A stretch of DNA of 64,000 bases. Origin: Muriicola marianensis (lineage in GTDB: Bacteria; Bacteroidota; Bacteroidia; Flavobacteriales; Flavobacteriaceae). The position numbers were made by a program, and so were the translations under genes. The DNA lies in assembly GCF_014638095.1 (NCBI RefSeq), contig NZ_BMFH01000002.1, positions 1 through 64,000 on the forward strand. The letters run 5' to 3'. Numbering within the stretch: position 1 is the first letter of the stretch; every line of letters starts with the position of its first letter. The notes beneath the pieces are model-generated. The model was given only the letters and a program-made list of their open reading frames with translations. It was not told where the DNA came from and did not search any database. Positions 53,799 through 62,545 of the stretch are shown piece after piece.

Positions 53799-55825
53799 GC
53801 CGTTTTTTTCAGCAATCCCGCTCGTTCCAGCAAGGGATCCAGGCTGGGTTCACTCCCCCTGAATGCTTTATAGAGATCCATAGGTTTGGTCGTTCCACCT
53901 TTGCTCAGGATACAATCCTTGAATTTTTTTGCGATCTCCCTGTTAAAAATGCCTTGTTCTTTAAAATAGGCGAAAGCATCCGCATCGAGCACCTCAGCCC
54001 ATTTGTAGCTGTAATACCCGGCCGAATAACCTCCCTGAAAAATATGGGAAAAAGCCGTGCTCATGCAGGTTTCCGGTGTATCGCTATAGAGTTGGGTATC
54101 TGCAAAAGCCTCAATTTCGAAGGCTTTCACCTCCTCAATCCCTGAAGGGTCATGGGCATGCCACGCCATATCCAGAAAACCAAAGCTCAGCTGTCTTAAG
54201 GTGGCCATCCCTTCCATAAAATTTGAGGATTCCTTGATCCGCTTGATCATTTCCATGGGTAGCAATTCACCGGTCTCGAAATGGTGGGCAAAGTATTCCA
54301 GGGCTTCCTTTTCAAAACACCAGTTCTCCATGATCTGACTCGGCAGTTCCACAAAATCCCAATAAACCGAAGTGCCCGACAGGCTTGGGTAGGTGGTATT
54401 GGCCAGCATCCCATGAAGTGCATGTCCGAATTCGTGAAACAAGGTGGTGACCTCGTTGAAGGTCAGGAGGGAGGGTTTGGATTTCGTCGGTTTGGTAAAG
54501 TTGCAGACGATCGAAATATGTGGCCTTTCATTGCGTCCCTCTCTCTTGTACTGCGGTTTATAAGACGTCATCCAGGCTCCCCCTCGCTTTCCCGGTCTGG
54601 GATGGAAGTCGGCATAGAATACCGAGACCAGGTCGCCTTGCTCATCCTTGACCCTATAGGTCTTTACGTCCTCGTGATAGGTATCTATATCCTTCACTTC
54701 CTCAAAACTAAGCCCGTAAAGTTCCCCTGCGATCCTGAAGACTCCGGCGATCACATTTTCAAGTTTGAAATAGGGTTTTAATTTCTCGTCATCGAGATCG
54801 AAGAGTTTTTGTTTCAGCTTCTCGGTATAATAGCTGCCGTCCCATTTCTGTAGTTGATCGATCTCATCCTCTTCTCTTGCAAAAGACTGAAGCATCTCAA
54901 ATTCCCTGAGGGCAGCGGGTTTTGCTTTATCCTTTAACTCTTCCAGGAATTCCATTACCCTGGTCGGGGTTTCTGCCATGCGTTCTTCCAGGACAAAATG
55001 CGCATGTGAGTCGTACCCCAGCAGCCTCGCCCTTTCATGGCGCAAGGCAGCGATCCGGAGTACCAGTTCCTGGTTGTCCAGTTCGTCCTTGTGGAAACCC
55101 TTGCTTCCGAAGGCTATGGATAGTCGTTTCCTGAGCTTCCTGTTCTTCGCATAGGTCATAAAGGGGATATAACTCGGGTAATCCAGTGTAATGATCCACC
55201 CTTCTTTTCCTTTAGAGGCAGCCAATTGGGCGGCTGTCTCCAGCGCATCCTCAGGCAATCCCTCCACCTCTTCTTCTTTTGTGAGGTGCATCTCATAGCG
55301 ATTGGTCTCTGCCAGGACATGCTCCCCGAAGGTTAGTTTGAGTCTGGCCAGTTCCTTATCGATGTCTCTAAGACGACTCTTCTTATCACTGGAAAGATGA
55401 GCCCCGTTTCGACTGAAATATTTGTATTTTTTTTCAAGCAGCATCTGCTGCTCAGCATTCAGGTCGAGCTGATCCATACCCTCATAGACCTGTTCCACCC
55501 TTTTGAACAAGGCCTCATTCAGGGCGATGTCATTGCTGAATTCGGTAAGCAAAGGCGAAATCTCCTGAGCCAGGGCCTGGATCTCCTCACTGGTCTCAGC
55601 AGAATTCAGGTTGAAGAAGAGGCTGGAGAGTCTGTCGAGGTGGGCACCGGCAAATTCCAGGGCTTCCACCGTGTTTTCAAAAGTGGGAGTTTCCTCAGAT
55701 CCGGTGATCTCATCGATCTCAAGACGGGCTGCCTCCAGGGCTTTTTCAAAAGCGGGTTTAAAATGCTCATTCTCAATGGAACGAAAGGGAGCCAGGTCAA
55801 AGGGCTCCAGCAATATGTTCTTCAT
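53795..55825 (-). CDS. M3 family metallopeptidase (oligopeptidase A/Dcp type)
   Basis: 676 aa with no signal peptide. Zinc motif HEFGH in TLFHEFGHALHGMLA, downstream Glu ligand in ELPSQIMENW, and the C-terminal FSHIFQGGYSAGYYSYKWAEVLDADAF substrate loop. It begins LLEPFDLAPFRSIENEHFKPAFEKAL, as in Dcp-like enzymes. It cuts short peptides in the cytoplasm. Confidence 0.95.
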   Translation of the reverse strand: MKNILLEPFDLAPFRSIENEHFKPAFEKALEAARLEIDEITGSEETPTFENTVEALEFAGAHLDRLSSLFFNLNSAETSEEIQALAQEISPLLTEFSNDIALNEALFKRVEQVYEGMDQLDLNAEQQMLLEKKYKYFSRNGAHLSSDKKSRLRDIDKELARLKLTFGEHVLAETNRYEMHLTKEEEVEGLPEDALETAAQLAASKGKEGWIITLDYPSYIPFMTYAKNRKLRKRLSIAFGSKGFHKDELDNQELVLRIAALRHERARLLGYDSHAHFVLEERMAETPTRVMEFLEELKDKAKPAALREFEMLQSFAREEDEIDQLQKWDGSYYTEKLKQKLFDLDDEKLKPYFKLENVIAGVFRIAGELYGLSFEEVKDIDTYHEDVKTYRVKDEQGDLVSVFYADFHPRPGKRGGAWMTSYKPQYKREGRNERPHISIVCNFTKPTKSKPSLLTFNEVTTLFHEFGHALHGMLANTTYPSLSGTSVYWDFVELPSQIMENWCFEKEALEYFAHHFETGELLPMEMIKRIKESSNFMEGMATLRQLSFGFLDMAWHAHDPSGIEEVKAFEIEAFADTQLYSDTPETCMSTAFSHIFQGGYSAGYYSYKWAEVLDADAFAYFKEQGIFNREIAKKFKDCILSKGGTTKPMDLYKAFRGSEPSLDPLLERAGLLKKTA

Positions 55826-55874
55826 GCAAAAATTAGATTTTTCTGTTTTTTTAAATTCCTGCGCAAGGGAGATA

Positions 55875-56372
55875 TTAAGTCGACTTCCCTTTGCGGACCT
55901 CCTCAGCCCCTTTGATCACCTTATCCTTCAGGCCTTCTTTGAAGAGAACTATCTTATCCAGGACACAGGAATCCTGACTTCCTATGATCTGTGCGGCCAG
56001 AATACCGGCATTTTTTGCGCCGTCAAGGGCAACAGTTGCTACAGGAACGCCCCCCGGCATCTGCAGGATAGACAGGACAGAATCCCATCCGTCTATGGAA
56101 TTCCGGCTTTTTATGGGTACGCCTATAACAGGCAATGGGGAGAGGGAAGCCAGCATTCCCGGCAGATGTGCAGCTCCTCCGGCCCCGGCTATGATCACCT
56201 GGAACCCCTGGGTATGAGCTGTTTTCCCGAACTCAAAAAGTTTTTCCGGGGTGCGGTGTGCAGAAACGATATCTACCATCACTTCAATATCGAATCCTTT
56301 TAAGACATCCACTGCTTCCTGCATAATCGGAAGGTCACTTGTACTGCCCATAACTATGGCTACCTTGCTCAT
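55875..56372 (-). CDS. purE: N5-carboxyaminoimidazole ribonucleotide mutase
   Basis: 165 aa. VAIVMGSTSDLPIMQEA, the catalytic-loop SAHRTPEKL (His) and AGAGGAAHLPGMLAS are class I PurE signatures. It converts N5-CAIR to CAIR in purine synthesis. Its ATG overlaps the purK stop (ATGA). Confidence 0.97.
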   Translation of the reverse strand: MSKVAIVMGSTSDLPIMQEAVDVLKGFDIEVMVDIVSAHRTPEKLFEFGKTAHTQGFQVIIAGAGGAAHLPGMLASLSPLPVIGVPIKSRNSIDGWDSVLSILQMPGGVPVATVALDGAKNAGILAAQIIGSQDSCVLDKIVLFKEGLKDKVIKGAEEVRKGKST

Positions 56373-57550
56373 GACTTGGTTTTACTGATTACGTTGATCG
56401 TTCTTTTTACTTCCCCGGCAATTTTCCGGGCCTGTTCCATATCTTCATTTACTATGGTCACGTGTCCCATCTTCCGGAAGGGCCGGGTTACGGATTTTCC
56501 ATAGATATGAGGTGTTACTCCCCTCATGCCGAGGATCTCTTCTATATTCTCGTATTCTACCTCTCCCTGATGGCCCTCGGCACCTACCAGGTTCACCATC
56601 ACTCCGGCGACCTTGCTATCCGTATTGCCCAAAGGCAGACCCAGGATACACCTGAGATGCTGTTCAAACTGGTTGGTAAAACTGGCTTCAATACTGTAAT
56701 GCCCACTATTGTGGGGCCTTGGAGCCACTTCATTTACAAGTACTTCATCTTCCTGGGTCTGGAACATCTCCACAGCCAGAAGGCCGACGTGTTCCAGGGA
56801 ATCAGAAACCTTAAGTGCAGTAGCAATGGCTTTTTTGGCCACTTTCTCACTGATCCTTGCGGGACAAAGCACATATTCAACCTGGTTTGCCTCCGGATGG
56901 AACTCCATTTCCACCACCGGGTAATTTACAGAAGTCCCATTTCTGCTTCGGGCAACGATCACGGCCAGTTCGGTCTTAAAGGGAATAAGGGTTTCCGTCA
57001 GGCATTCCACATTGGGAAGGTCTTTGAGGTCAGACCTGTCGCGTACTATCTTGACCCCTTGTCCGTCATACCCGAACTGTGCACTTTTCCAGACAAAGGG
57101 AAGTTGAATCCCTCCGTGATCCAGGCTGTCCCTGATTTCACTGGTATAGGCAAATCTGGAGAAAGGTGCTGTCGGGATCCCGTGATCTACATAGAACAAT
57201 TTCTGAGTGGCCTTGTTTTGGATCAGCCTGAGCTCCCGGGGCGTTGGATATACTTTGACCCCAGTTTTTTGTAGGGCTTCCAGTGCGTCAATATTGACAT
57301 TCTCTATCTCTATGGTGAGTACGTCGACGTCCTTCCCGAATTCGTAAACAGAATCAAAGTCCATAAGGTCGCCCTGCACGAATTTGTTACAGGCTAGCCT
57401 GGAGGGAGCATCCTTTGAAGGGTCCATCACTTTGGTGGCAATATCCCATTTTCGGGTCTCGTAGAGCAGCATCTTTCCCAACTGGCCACCACCTAAAATT
57501 CCCAAGGTAAAGTCTGAGGAGAAATATGCAGTCTTTTTGCGGTCTGACAT
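56369..57550 (-). CDS. purK: 5-(carboxyamino)imidazole ribonucleotide synthase
   Basis: 393 aa ATP-grasp enzyme. N-terminal LGILGGGQLGKML, central WKSAQFGYDGQGVKI, and the metal-binding VNEVAPRPHNSGHYSIEA. It makes N5-CAIR from AIR, ATP and bicarbonate, feeding PurE. First gene of a purK-purE operon divergent from the HPRT-adenylate kinase gene. Confidence 0.97.
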   Translation of the reverse strand: MSDRKKTAYFSSDFTLGILGGGQLGKMLLYETRKWDIATKVMDPSKDAPSRLACNKFVQGDLMDFDSVYEFGKDVDVLTIEIENVNIDALEALQKTGVKVYPTPRELRLIQNKATQKLFYVDHGIPTAPFSRFAYTSEIRDSLDHGGIQLPFVWKSAQFGYDGQGVKIVRDRSDLKDLPNVECLTETLIPFKTELAVIVARSRNGTSVNYPVVEMEFHPEANQVEYVLCPARISEKVAKKAIATALKVSDSLEHVGLLAVEMFQTQEDEVLVNEVAPRPHNSGHYSIEASFTNQFEQHLRCILGLPLGNTDSKVAGVMVNLVGAEGHQGEVEYENIEEILGMRGVTPHIYGKSVTRPFRKMGHVTIVNEDMEQARKIAGEVKRTINVISKTKS

Positions 57551-57570
57551 GTAGGTCGAAGAGGTTTTGA

Positions 57571-57578
57571 CAAAAATA
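57571..57578 (-). promoter_or_regulatory. -7 element of purK-purE
   Basis: TATTTTTG on the minus strand (plus: CAAAAATA). Predicted start near 57566, leader ~16 bases. No TTG at -33. Confidence 0.5.
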
Positions 57579-57632
57579 CATCTTAATCTTATAAACCGGG
57601 AGAAGTGTCCTGAAAAAGAGGATGCAAAGTGT

Positions 57633-57640
57633 TATCTTTG
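57633..57640 (+). promoter_or_regulatory. -7 element of the HPRT-adenylate kinase gene
   Basis: TATCTTTG, an exact match. The start site would be near 57645, which rules out the upstream in-frame TTG at 57567 as start codon and supports the GTG at 57666. Confidence 0.62.
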
Positions 57641-57665
57641 CCCTCTTAACACGTATCCGCAGGTT

Positions 57666-58775
57666 GTGATAAAGATCCACGACAAAAATTTTGAACTTTA
57701 CCTGACCGAAAAGGAGATCCTCGACGCTGTCAAACGCATAGCCGGTGAGATCGCGGCCGATTACAAGGACGAAGTCCCGATCTTCGTGGGAGTGCTCAAC
57801 GGGTCTTTTATGTTTGTCTCCGATTTTCTCAAGCACTATCCACATCCCTGCGAAGTCTCTTTTGTTAAATTGAGTTCCTACAGAGGGCTGACCTCCACGG
57901 GGATCGTAGAAACCCTCCTGGACGCTCCCGACAATATTGAAGGCCGGAGTGTGATCATCCTGGAAGACATTATCGATACCGGCAGGACGCTTCAGGAACT
58001 GGTTCATATCTTTTCCAACACGAACGTAAAGAACTTCAGGATCGCCAGCCTTTTCTATAAATCAGAAGTCTATAACGGGGAGTATTCCATCGACTATTTT
58101 GGAATGGAGATTCCTGATCGGTTTATCGTGGGTTATGGCCTTGACTATATGGAACAGGGACGAAACCTCAGGGACGTCTATCAAATCAATAAAGCACATA
58201 TGATTAACCTTGTATTATTTGGAAAACCCGGAGCCGGAAAAGGAACGCAAGCGGGTTTCCTCAAAGAAAAGTACAACCTCAAGCACATTTCCACAGGGGA
58301 TGTTTTTCGCTATAACATCAAGAATAACACTAAGTTAGGTCAACTTGCCAAGTCTTACATGGACAAGGGTGACCTGGTCCCGGATGAGGTGACCATCGAT
58401 ATGCTGAAGGATGAGGTGGAAAAGAACCCTGAAGCCAGCGGCTTCATCTTTGACGGATTTCCGCGAACCACCGCACAGGCGGAAGCATTGGATAATTTCC
58501 TTGATTCCCGGGACATGAAGATCGATGCCACCATTGCGTTGGAGGCCGATGACGAGGTCCTGATCACACGACTCTTGGAAAGGGGAAAGGTAAGCGGCCG
58601 TACTGACGATCAGGATGAGGCCAAGATCAGGAACCGTTTCGAGGAGTACAATGAAAAGACAGCGCCTCTTCGTGAATATTACAAGGCCCAGGGGAAATTC
58701 CATAGTGTGAATGGCATTGGGAAAATTGAGGAAATCACAGGCCGACTCTCCTCTGTGATAGAAAAACTCTGTTAA
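57666..58775 (+). CDS. Fused hypoxanthine phosphoribosyltransferase/adenylate kinase
   Basis: 369 aa from the GTG at 57666. Residues 1-~176 are an HPRT: IKIHDKNFELYLTE, GVLNGSFMF and the PRPP motif VIILEDIIDTGRTL. Residues 179-369 are a complete short-form adenylate kinase: LVLFGKPGAGKGTQ, STGDVFRYNI, FIFDGFPRTTAQAE and RGKVSGRTDDQ, lacking the long LID insert. Domain two begins with an in-frame ATG at 58200 that could also start separate adk translation. The fusion joins purine-base salvage with adenylate balance. It sits opposite purK and upstream of obgE. Confidence 0.93.
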   Translation: MIKIHDKNFELYLTEKEILDAVKRIAGEIAADYKDEVPIFVGVLNGSFMFVSDFLKHYPHPCEVSFVKLSSYRGLTSTGIVETLLDAPDNIEGRSVIILEDIIDTGRTLQELVHIFSNTNVKNFRIASLFYKSEVYNGEYSIDYFGMEIPDRFIVGYGLDYMEQGRNLRDVYQINKAHMINLVLFGKPGAGKGTQAGFLKEKYNLKHISTGDVFRYNIKNNTKLGQLAKSYMDKGDLVPDEVTIDMLKDEVEKNPEASGFIFDGFPRTTAQAEALDNFLDSRDMKIDATIALEADDEVLITRLLERGKVSGRTDDQDEAKIRNRFEEYNEKTAPLREYYKAQGKFHSVNGIGKIEEITGRLSSVIEKLC

Positions 58776-58840
58776 AAGGGTCTTTCCCCTTCCCTCGTAG
58801 AAACATATATTTTCTCTGTTGGGACAATTAAAACCGCCAA

Positions 58841-59842
58841 ATGACTGAAGGTAATTTTGTGGATTACGTGAAAGTGCACGTTTCTTCCGGAAACGGGGGA
58901 AAGGGCTCTGCCCATCTCCGACGGGAAAAGTACGTTCCTAAAGGCGGCCCCGATGGGGGAGATGGAGGACGGGGTGGCCATGTCATCGTGAAGGGGAACG
59001 AAAGCCTCTGGACCTTACTCCACTACAAATTTCAGCGCCATTTCAAGGCCGGTCACGGGGAGCACGGCAGTAAGAACCGCAGTACGGGTGCAGACGGTGC
59101 CAATGTCTACCTTGAAGTTCCCCTAGGAACCGTTGTTAAAGAAACCGCTTCCGGAAAAGTACTGGTGGAGATCACTGAGCACGGGCAGGAAGAGATCGTC
59201 CTGGAAGGCGGACTCGGAGGACGAGGGAACTGGCATTTTAAAAGTGCCACCAATCAGACCCCGAGATACGCCCAACCCGGTATTCCCGGCTCGGAATCCG
59301 ACCTGACACTTGAACTTAAAGTTCTGGCCGACGTCGGCCTGGTAGGTTTCCCGAATGCCGGTAAATCCACCTTGTTGTCCGTCCTGACATCTGCCAAACC
59401 CAAGATTGCAGATTATCCCTTCACCACGCTGAAACCCAACCTGGGGATCGTACAGTACCGTGATTTCAAGAGTTTTGTGATGGCCGATATTCCCGGGATC
59501 ATAGAGGGCGCTGCCGAAGGGAAAGGTCTGGGCCATTATTTCCTCAGGCATATAGAACGAAATGCCACCCTCCTCTTCCTCATCCCTGCAGACAGTATCG
59601 ACGTTTCAAGGGAATACGAAATACTGCTGAATGAGTTGAAGGAGTATAATCCGGAGTTGCTCGATAAAGATAGGCTGGTTGCCATTTCAAAATCCGACAT
59701 GCTGGATGCAGAGCTGAGGGAAGAGATGGGCAGAGAAGTCGGGAAAGACCTGGGAGATGTTCCTTTCCTTTTCATTTCTTCTGTCTCTCAGTACGGTCTG
59801 CAGGAACTCAAGGACAAACTCTGGGCTCTTCTCAACGATTGA
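58841..59842 (+). CDS. obgE: GTPase ObgE/CgtA
   Basis: 333 aa. The Gly-rich Obg fold spans 1-~158 ([30 protein letters not shown]). The G domain has G1 GFPNAGKST, a G2/switch I stretch [13 protein letters not shown]3 DIPGI, G4-like SKSD and G5-like SSVS. It acts in ribosome assembly and the stress response. No C-terminal OCT extension, as is usual in this group. 65 bases after the HPRT-adk gene. Confidence 0.96.
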   Translation: MTEGNFVDYVKVHVSSGNGGKGSAHLRREKYVPKGGPDGGDGGRGGHVIVKGNESLWTLLHYKFQRHFKAGHGEHGSKNRSTGADGANVYLEVPLGTVVKETASGKVLVEITEHGQEEIVLEGGLGGRGNWHFKSATNQTPRYAQPGIPGSESDLTLELKVLADVGLVGFPNAGKSTLLSVLTSAKPKIADYPFTTLKPNLGIVQYRDFKSFVMADIPGIIEGAAEGKGLGHYFLRHIERNATLLFLIPADSIDVSREYEILLNELKEYNPELLDKDRLVAISKSDMLDAELREEMGREVGKDLGDVPFLFISSVSQYGLQELKDKLWALLND

Positions 59843-59886
59843 AATCCTCTCCCTTTAGCCAGGAGGTTAATTTTCCGTAAATTAGA

Positions 59887-59930
59887 GGGTAATTACCCAT
59901 AACCGGTATGGATGTATTCCATAAGGTTAT
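59887..59930. promoter_or_regulatory. Palindrome plus stem-loop ahead of the DUF4136 gene
   Basis: GGGTAATTACCC (59887-59898) is a perfect 12-bp palindrome. It is followed at once by a two-part hairpin: ATAACC/GGTTAT (59899-59904 and 59925-59930) enclosing TATGGA/TCCATA (59907-59912 and 59918-59923). It ends 18 bases before the ATG and has no U-tract, so an operator or leader structure is more likely than a terminator. Confidence 0.5.
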
Positions 59931-59948
59931 GCCCCAAATTGACGCGCT

Positions 59949-60467
59949 ATGAGAAACTGGCTATGGATACTTTACCTGCTGCTGCTCGGCTGCTCCAGCC
60001 TCAGAGTGGATTACGACTATGACCCCGGTACAGATTTCTCCTCTTACCGGACCTATAATTACTATCCGGACATGCAGACCGGGCTCAGTGAACTCGATAC
60101 CCGGCGTTTATTGTCTTCCCTGGACTCTGTCATGCTCTTAAAAGGCTTCTCATCTTCAGAGGAACCTGATTTTCTAATCAATATCGAATCCCGTGAGTTG
60201 CGTCTGCCGAGAAACAGCACGGTCGGGGTCGGACTCGGAGGTGGTGGCCGCAATGTAGGCGGTGGTGTTTCCATTGGATTGCCTGTAGGCCGGACAGAAT
60301 TAGAAAGAGAGGTGCTTTTCGATTTTATCGACAGTCAGCGTGACGCCCTCTTTTGGCAAGCGGTCTGTTCGGGTAATTTCAGGGAAAATGCAACGCCTCT
60401 GGAAAGAGAAAGACAGATGAGGGAAATCGTGGTAAAGGCGATGGCGAAATATCCCCCCAGAAAGTAA
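59949..60467 (+). CDS. DUF4136 family lipoprotein
   Basis: 172 aa. Lipobox LLGC (~Cys15), then VDYDYDPGTDFSSYRTYNYYP, the typical DUF4136 opening. A Gly-rich stretch (VGVGLGGGGRNVGGGVSIG) lies in the middle, then VLFDFIDSQRDALFWQAVCSG and the C-terminal helix EIVVKAMAKYPP. It is a small outer-membrane or periplasmic lipoprotein of unknown role. Confidence 0.88.
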   Translation: MRNWLWILYLLLLGCSSLRVDYDYDPGTDFSSYRTYNYYPDMQTGLSELDTRRLLSSLDSVMLLKGFSSSEEPDFLINIESRELRLPRNSTVGVGLGGGGRNVGGGVSIGLPVGRTELEREVLFDFIDSQRDALFWQAVCSGNFRENATPLERERQMREIVVKAMAKYPPRK

Positions 60468-60488
60468 GTCGAATACTTTTTTTTCTCG

Positions 60489-61277
60489 TCAAAGTGATCT
60501 CAGCAGACCCCCATCAATGGGGATATTGCTCCCTGTGATATACCCAGCTTTATCTGAAGCGAGGAAGGCAGCAAGGAACCCGTATTCCTTTGGTATTCCA
60601 AGTCTTCTCAGGGGAACCTGGCCGGTCATATGGCTTCTTACTTCTTCGGGTTTGATCTGCTGTTGTTCGGCCTTTTTCTGATTGAGTTCCCCGAGTCGTT
60701 CTGTATCGAAATAGCCGGTCAGAATACTGTTTACGGTAACCCCGTCTGGTCCCACCTCTGTGGCCAGACTTTTTGCCCAGGCTACCACCGCGGCCCGGAT
60801 ACTGTTTGAAAGCACCAGGTAGGACAGGGGTTCCTTAACCGAAACCGATGCCACGTTGATGATCCTGCCCCATTGTTGGGATCTCATCCGCCCTATGGCC
60901 AGCTGGGTGGTAAAGACAACCGATTTAAACAGGACATCAAAGGCCTCCTGATAATCCTCAACTGATTTTTCGAGAGGGGTACCTGCCTTGGGTCCCTGGG
61001 TATTATTGACAAGAATATCGACCGTATTCTTAGAAAAATACCTTTTGATCACCTCTGAATACCTGGAGAAGTCAGTAAAGTCGACAACCAGGTATTGATG
61101 CTTTTGGGAAGGGTAGGTGGCGTGCAGGGATTTGGTTATTTGTTTGAGTTTGTCTTCGCTCCTGGCCATAAGGGTGACACTGGCCCCGCTCTCTGCCAGT
61201 TGCTGCGCGATGGCCAGGCCTATGCCTCTGCTGCTTCCCCCAACCAATGCTTTCCTGCCTTGAAGATTGATGTTCAT
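60489..61277 (-). CDS. Divergent short-chain dehydrogenase/reductase
   Basis: 262 aa. The nucleotide-binding motif GGSSRGIGLAIAQQL is intact, and the N-A-G position reads LVNNTQGP. Where the catalytic Tyr-x3-Lys should be, YLVLSNSIRAAVVAWAKSLA aligns Ser and Arg in those places, so normal SDR catalysis is doubtful. The C-terminal ITGSNIPIDGGLLRSL is typical. This looks like a known divergent SDR subset with an LSNxxR motif. It precedes... in transcription order follows the cupin and methyltransferase genes (gaps of 7 and 1 bases), probably one operon. Confidence 0.85.
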   Translation of the reverse strand: MNINLQGRKALVGGSSRGIGLAIAQQLAESGASVTLMARSEDKLKQITKSLHATYPSQKHQYLVVDFTDFSRYSEVIKRYFSKNTVDILVNNTQGPKAGTPLEKSVEDYQEAFDVLFKSVVFTTQLAIGRMRSQQWGRIINVASVSVKEPLSYLVLSNSIRAAVVAWAKSLATEVGPDGVTVNSILTGYFDTERLGELNQKKAEQQQIKPEEVRSHMTGQVPLRRLGIPKEYGFLAAFLASDKAGYITGSNIPIDGGLLRSL

Positions 61278-61284
61278 GGTCGCA

Positions 61285-61608
61285 TTATTTGTATTCTTCT
61301 CTAACCGGACTGAATACGTCCATGAGTCGGCATGCGGTCAGAGCCTTCCCGCTATGTGGAATATGGGGTGGTATTACGACCAGTTCGCCTGCCTGGTAGA
61401 CCTGTTTGGCTCCCCCAACGGTAAATTCAAAACTGCCTTGCAGGACGTGCATGATCTGTTCGTGTACGTGTGAATGTTCGGGTACTTCTGCCCCTTCATC
61501 CACATCCCAATATGCCAGGGTCATGTGTTCTCCGTGGACAAGCCTTCCCCTGTATCCGGGCATGATCTCTCTGGGCTGAACCTCTTCAAGCTGTATTTTC
61601 ATGGTCAA
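61285..61608 (-). CDS. Cupin-domain protein
   Basis: 107 aa single-domain cupin. VPEHSHVHEQIMHVLQGSFEF supplies the His/His/Glu metal ligands, and VVIPPHIPHSGKAL the fourth His. Small cupins of this form may be enzymes or ligand-binding proteins. It ends LMDVFSPVREEYK, as in a widespread family of stand-alone cupins. Between the methyltransferase and SDR genes on the same strand. Confidence 0.9.
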   Translation of the reverse strand: MTMKIQLEEVQPREIMPGYRGRLVHGEHMTLAYWDVDEGAEVPEHSHVHEQIMHVLQGSFEFTVGGAKQVYQAGELVVIPPHIPHSGKALTACRLMDVFSPVREEYK

Positions 61609-61609
61609 T

Positions 61610-62443
61610 TTAAATTTTCGTTCTCAGCAGGTACATATGTTCATTGAGCACTTCATCCGCCGGCAGTTGGATGGCGGGTAAATATCTATCGGAGAGGCTC
61701 ATCGTATCCTGATGATCTTCCAATGTATACGTTTGCAAGGTACGGTAAAATTCGTGCGGAAGGGTCTGGTAGTTGAATTGCTGATTCTTTTGGAGATTCC
61801 CCTCCACGAAGTCGATCAGTTTTTGAAAGACCGCTTTTTTCTCAAGGGCAGGGGTAAAAGATACACTTCCCACATACCCGTCATTTGACTGCAATCGGGG
61901 GAAAAGATCGAAAAGTCTTGTCGTATCATCATGCCCGAGGAAGAATAGCACCCCTTCCAGAAGGATAAAGCACTTCCGACCCCTGATCAGAGGAAGGATT
62001 TGCTGGTATAGATCCTCCAGGCTCGGGCGGTTAAAATCCGCCTCTATATACCGGATATTCCTTTGAGGCAGGATACCCTGTTTTTGCCAGTCATTGGTTC
62101 GATCTTGTTTATAAGATATTACATTTTCGGTATCGATCTCAAGAAATAAAAGGGAGGGATCGAGGAGATATGGATACATGCTGAAGCCACAACCAAAATT
62201 CAGCAAAGCATCGATCTTCCCTGATTCAAAAAGGTACTGAATCGTGTCCAGAAAATATCGGTTCCTCAGACAATGCGCCAGGCCTTCATGGAGAGACACG
62301 GCCTGCTTATACCGGTTCGCATGCCGTTCCGTGATATCGTTTGCCCATAGATGGGCAAAGGTGTCCCTGCTCAGGTCGCTGTCAGCAGCCCTGAAAGCAG
62401 CCGTAACAAATGCCGTTTCATGTATGTTGATCTTTTGCTCCAA
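61610..62443 (-). CDS. LCMT/PPM-type SAM-dependent methyltransferase
   Basis: 277 aa. The leucine carboxyl methyltransferase fold is suggested by ALLNFGCGFSMYPYLL (SAM motif I), LFLEIDTENVISYKQD (acidic motif II), YIEADFN and CFILLEGVLFFLGHDDTTRLF. Bacterial members methylate small molecules or are uncharacterised. First in the group with the cupin and SDR genes. Confidence 0.82.
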   Translation of the reverse strand: MEQKINIHETAFVTAAFRAADSDLSRDTFAHLWANDITERHANRYKQAVSLHEGLAHCLRNRYFLDTIQYLFESGKIDALLNFGCGFSMYPYLLDPSLLFLEIDTENVISYKQDRTNDWQKQGILPQRNIRYIEADFNRPSLEDLYQQILPLIRGRKCFILLEGVLFFLGHDDTTRLFDLFPRLQSNDGYVGSVSFTPALEKKAVFQKLIDFVEGNLQKNQQFNYQTLPHEFYRTLQTYTLEDHQDTMSLSDRYLPAIQLPADEVLNEHMYLLRTKI

Positions 62444-62495
62444 AACAATGACATAACTAGTTTCTAAGATAGTGAGAATAAGGATGCCTCAAGGG

Positions 62496-62526
62496 TTTGG
62501 GAAGCACTTTTCAAAGGCTATCTTTG
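62496..62526 (+). promoter_or_regulatory. Promoter of mpl
   Basis: TTTG (62496-62499), 19 bases, TATCTTTG (62519-62526): the best -33/-7 match in the window. Start near 62531, leader ~15 bases. Confidence 0.82.
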
Positions 62527-62545
62527 TTCAGAAATAGACGGAACT

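Noticed and set aside
57567-57665. N-terminal extension of the HPRT-adenylate kinase protein from a TTG
   Set aside because: The extension spans a consensus -7 promoter box and is unlike HPRT N-termini; the GTG at 57666 gives the normal start.
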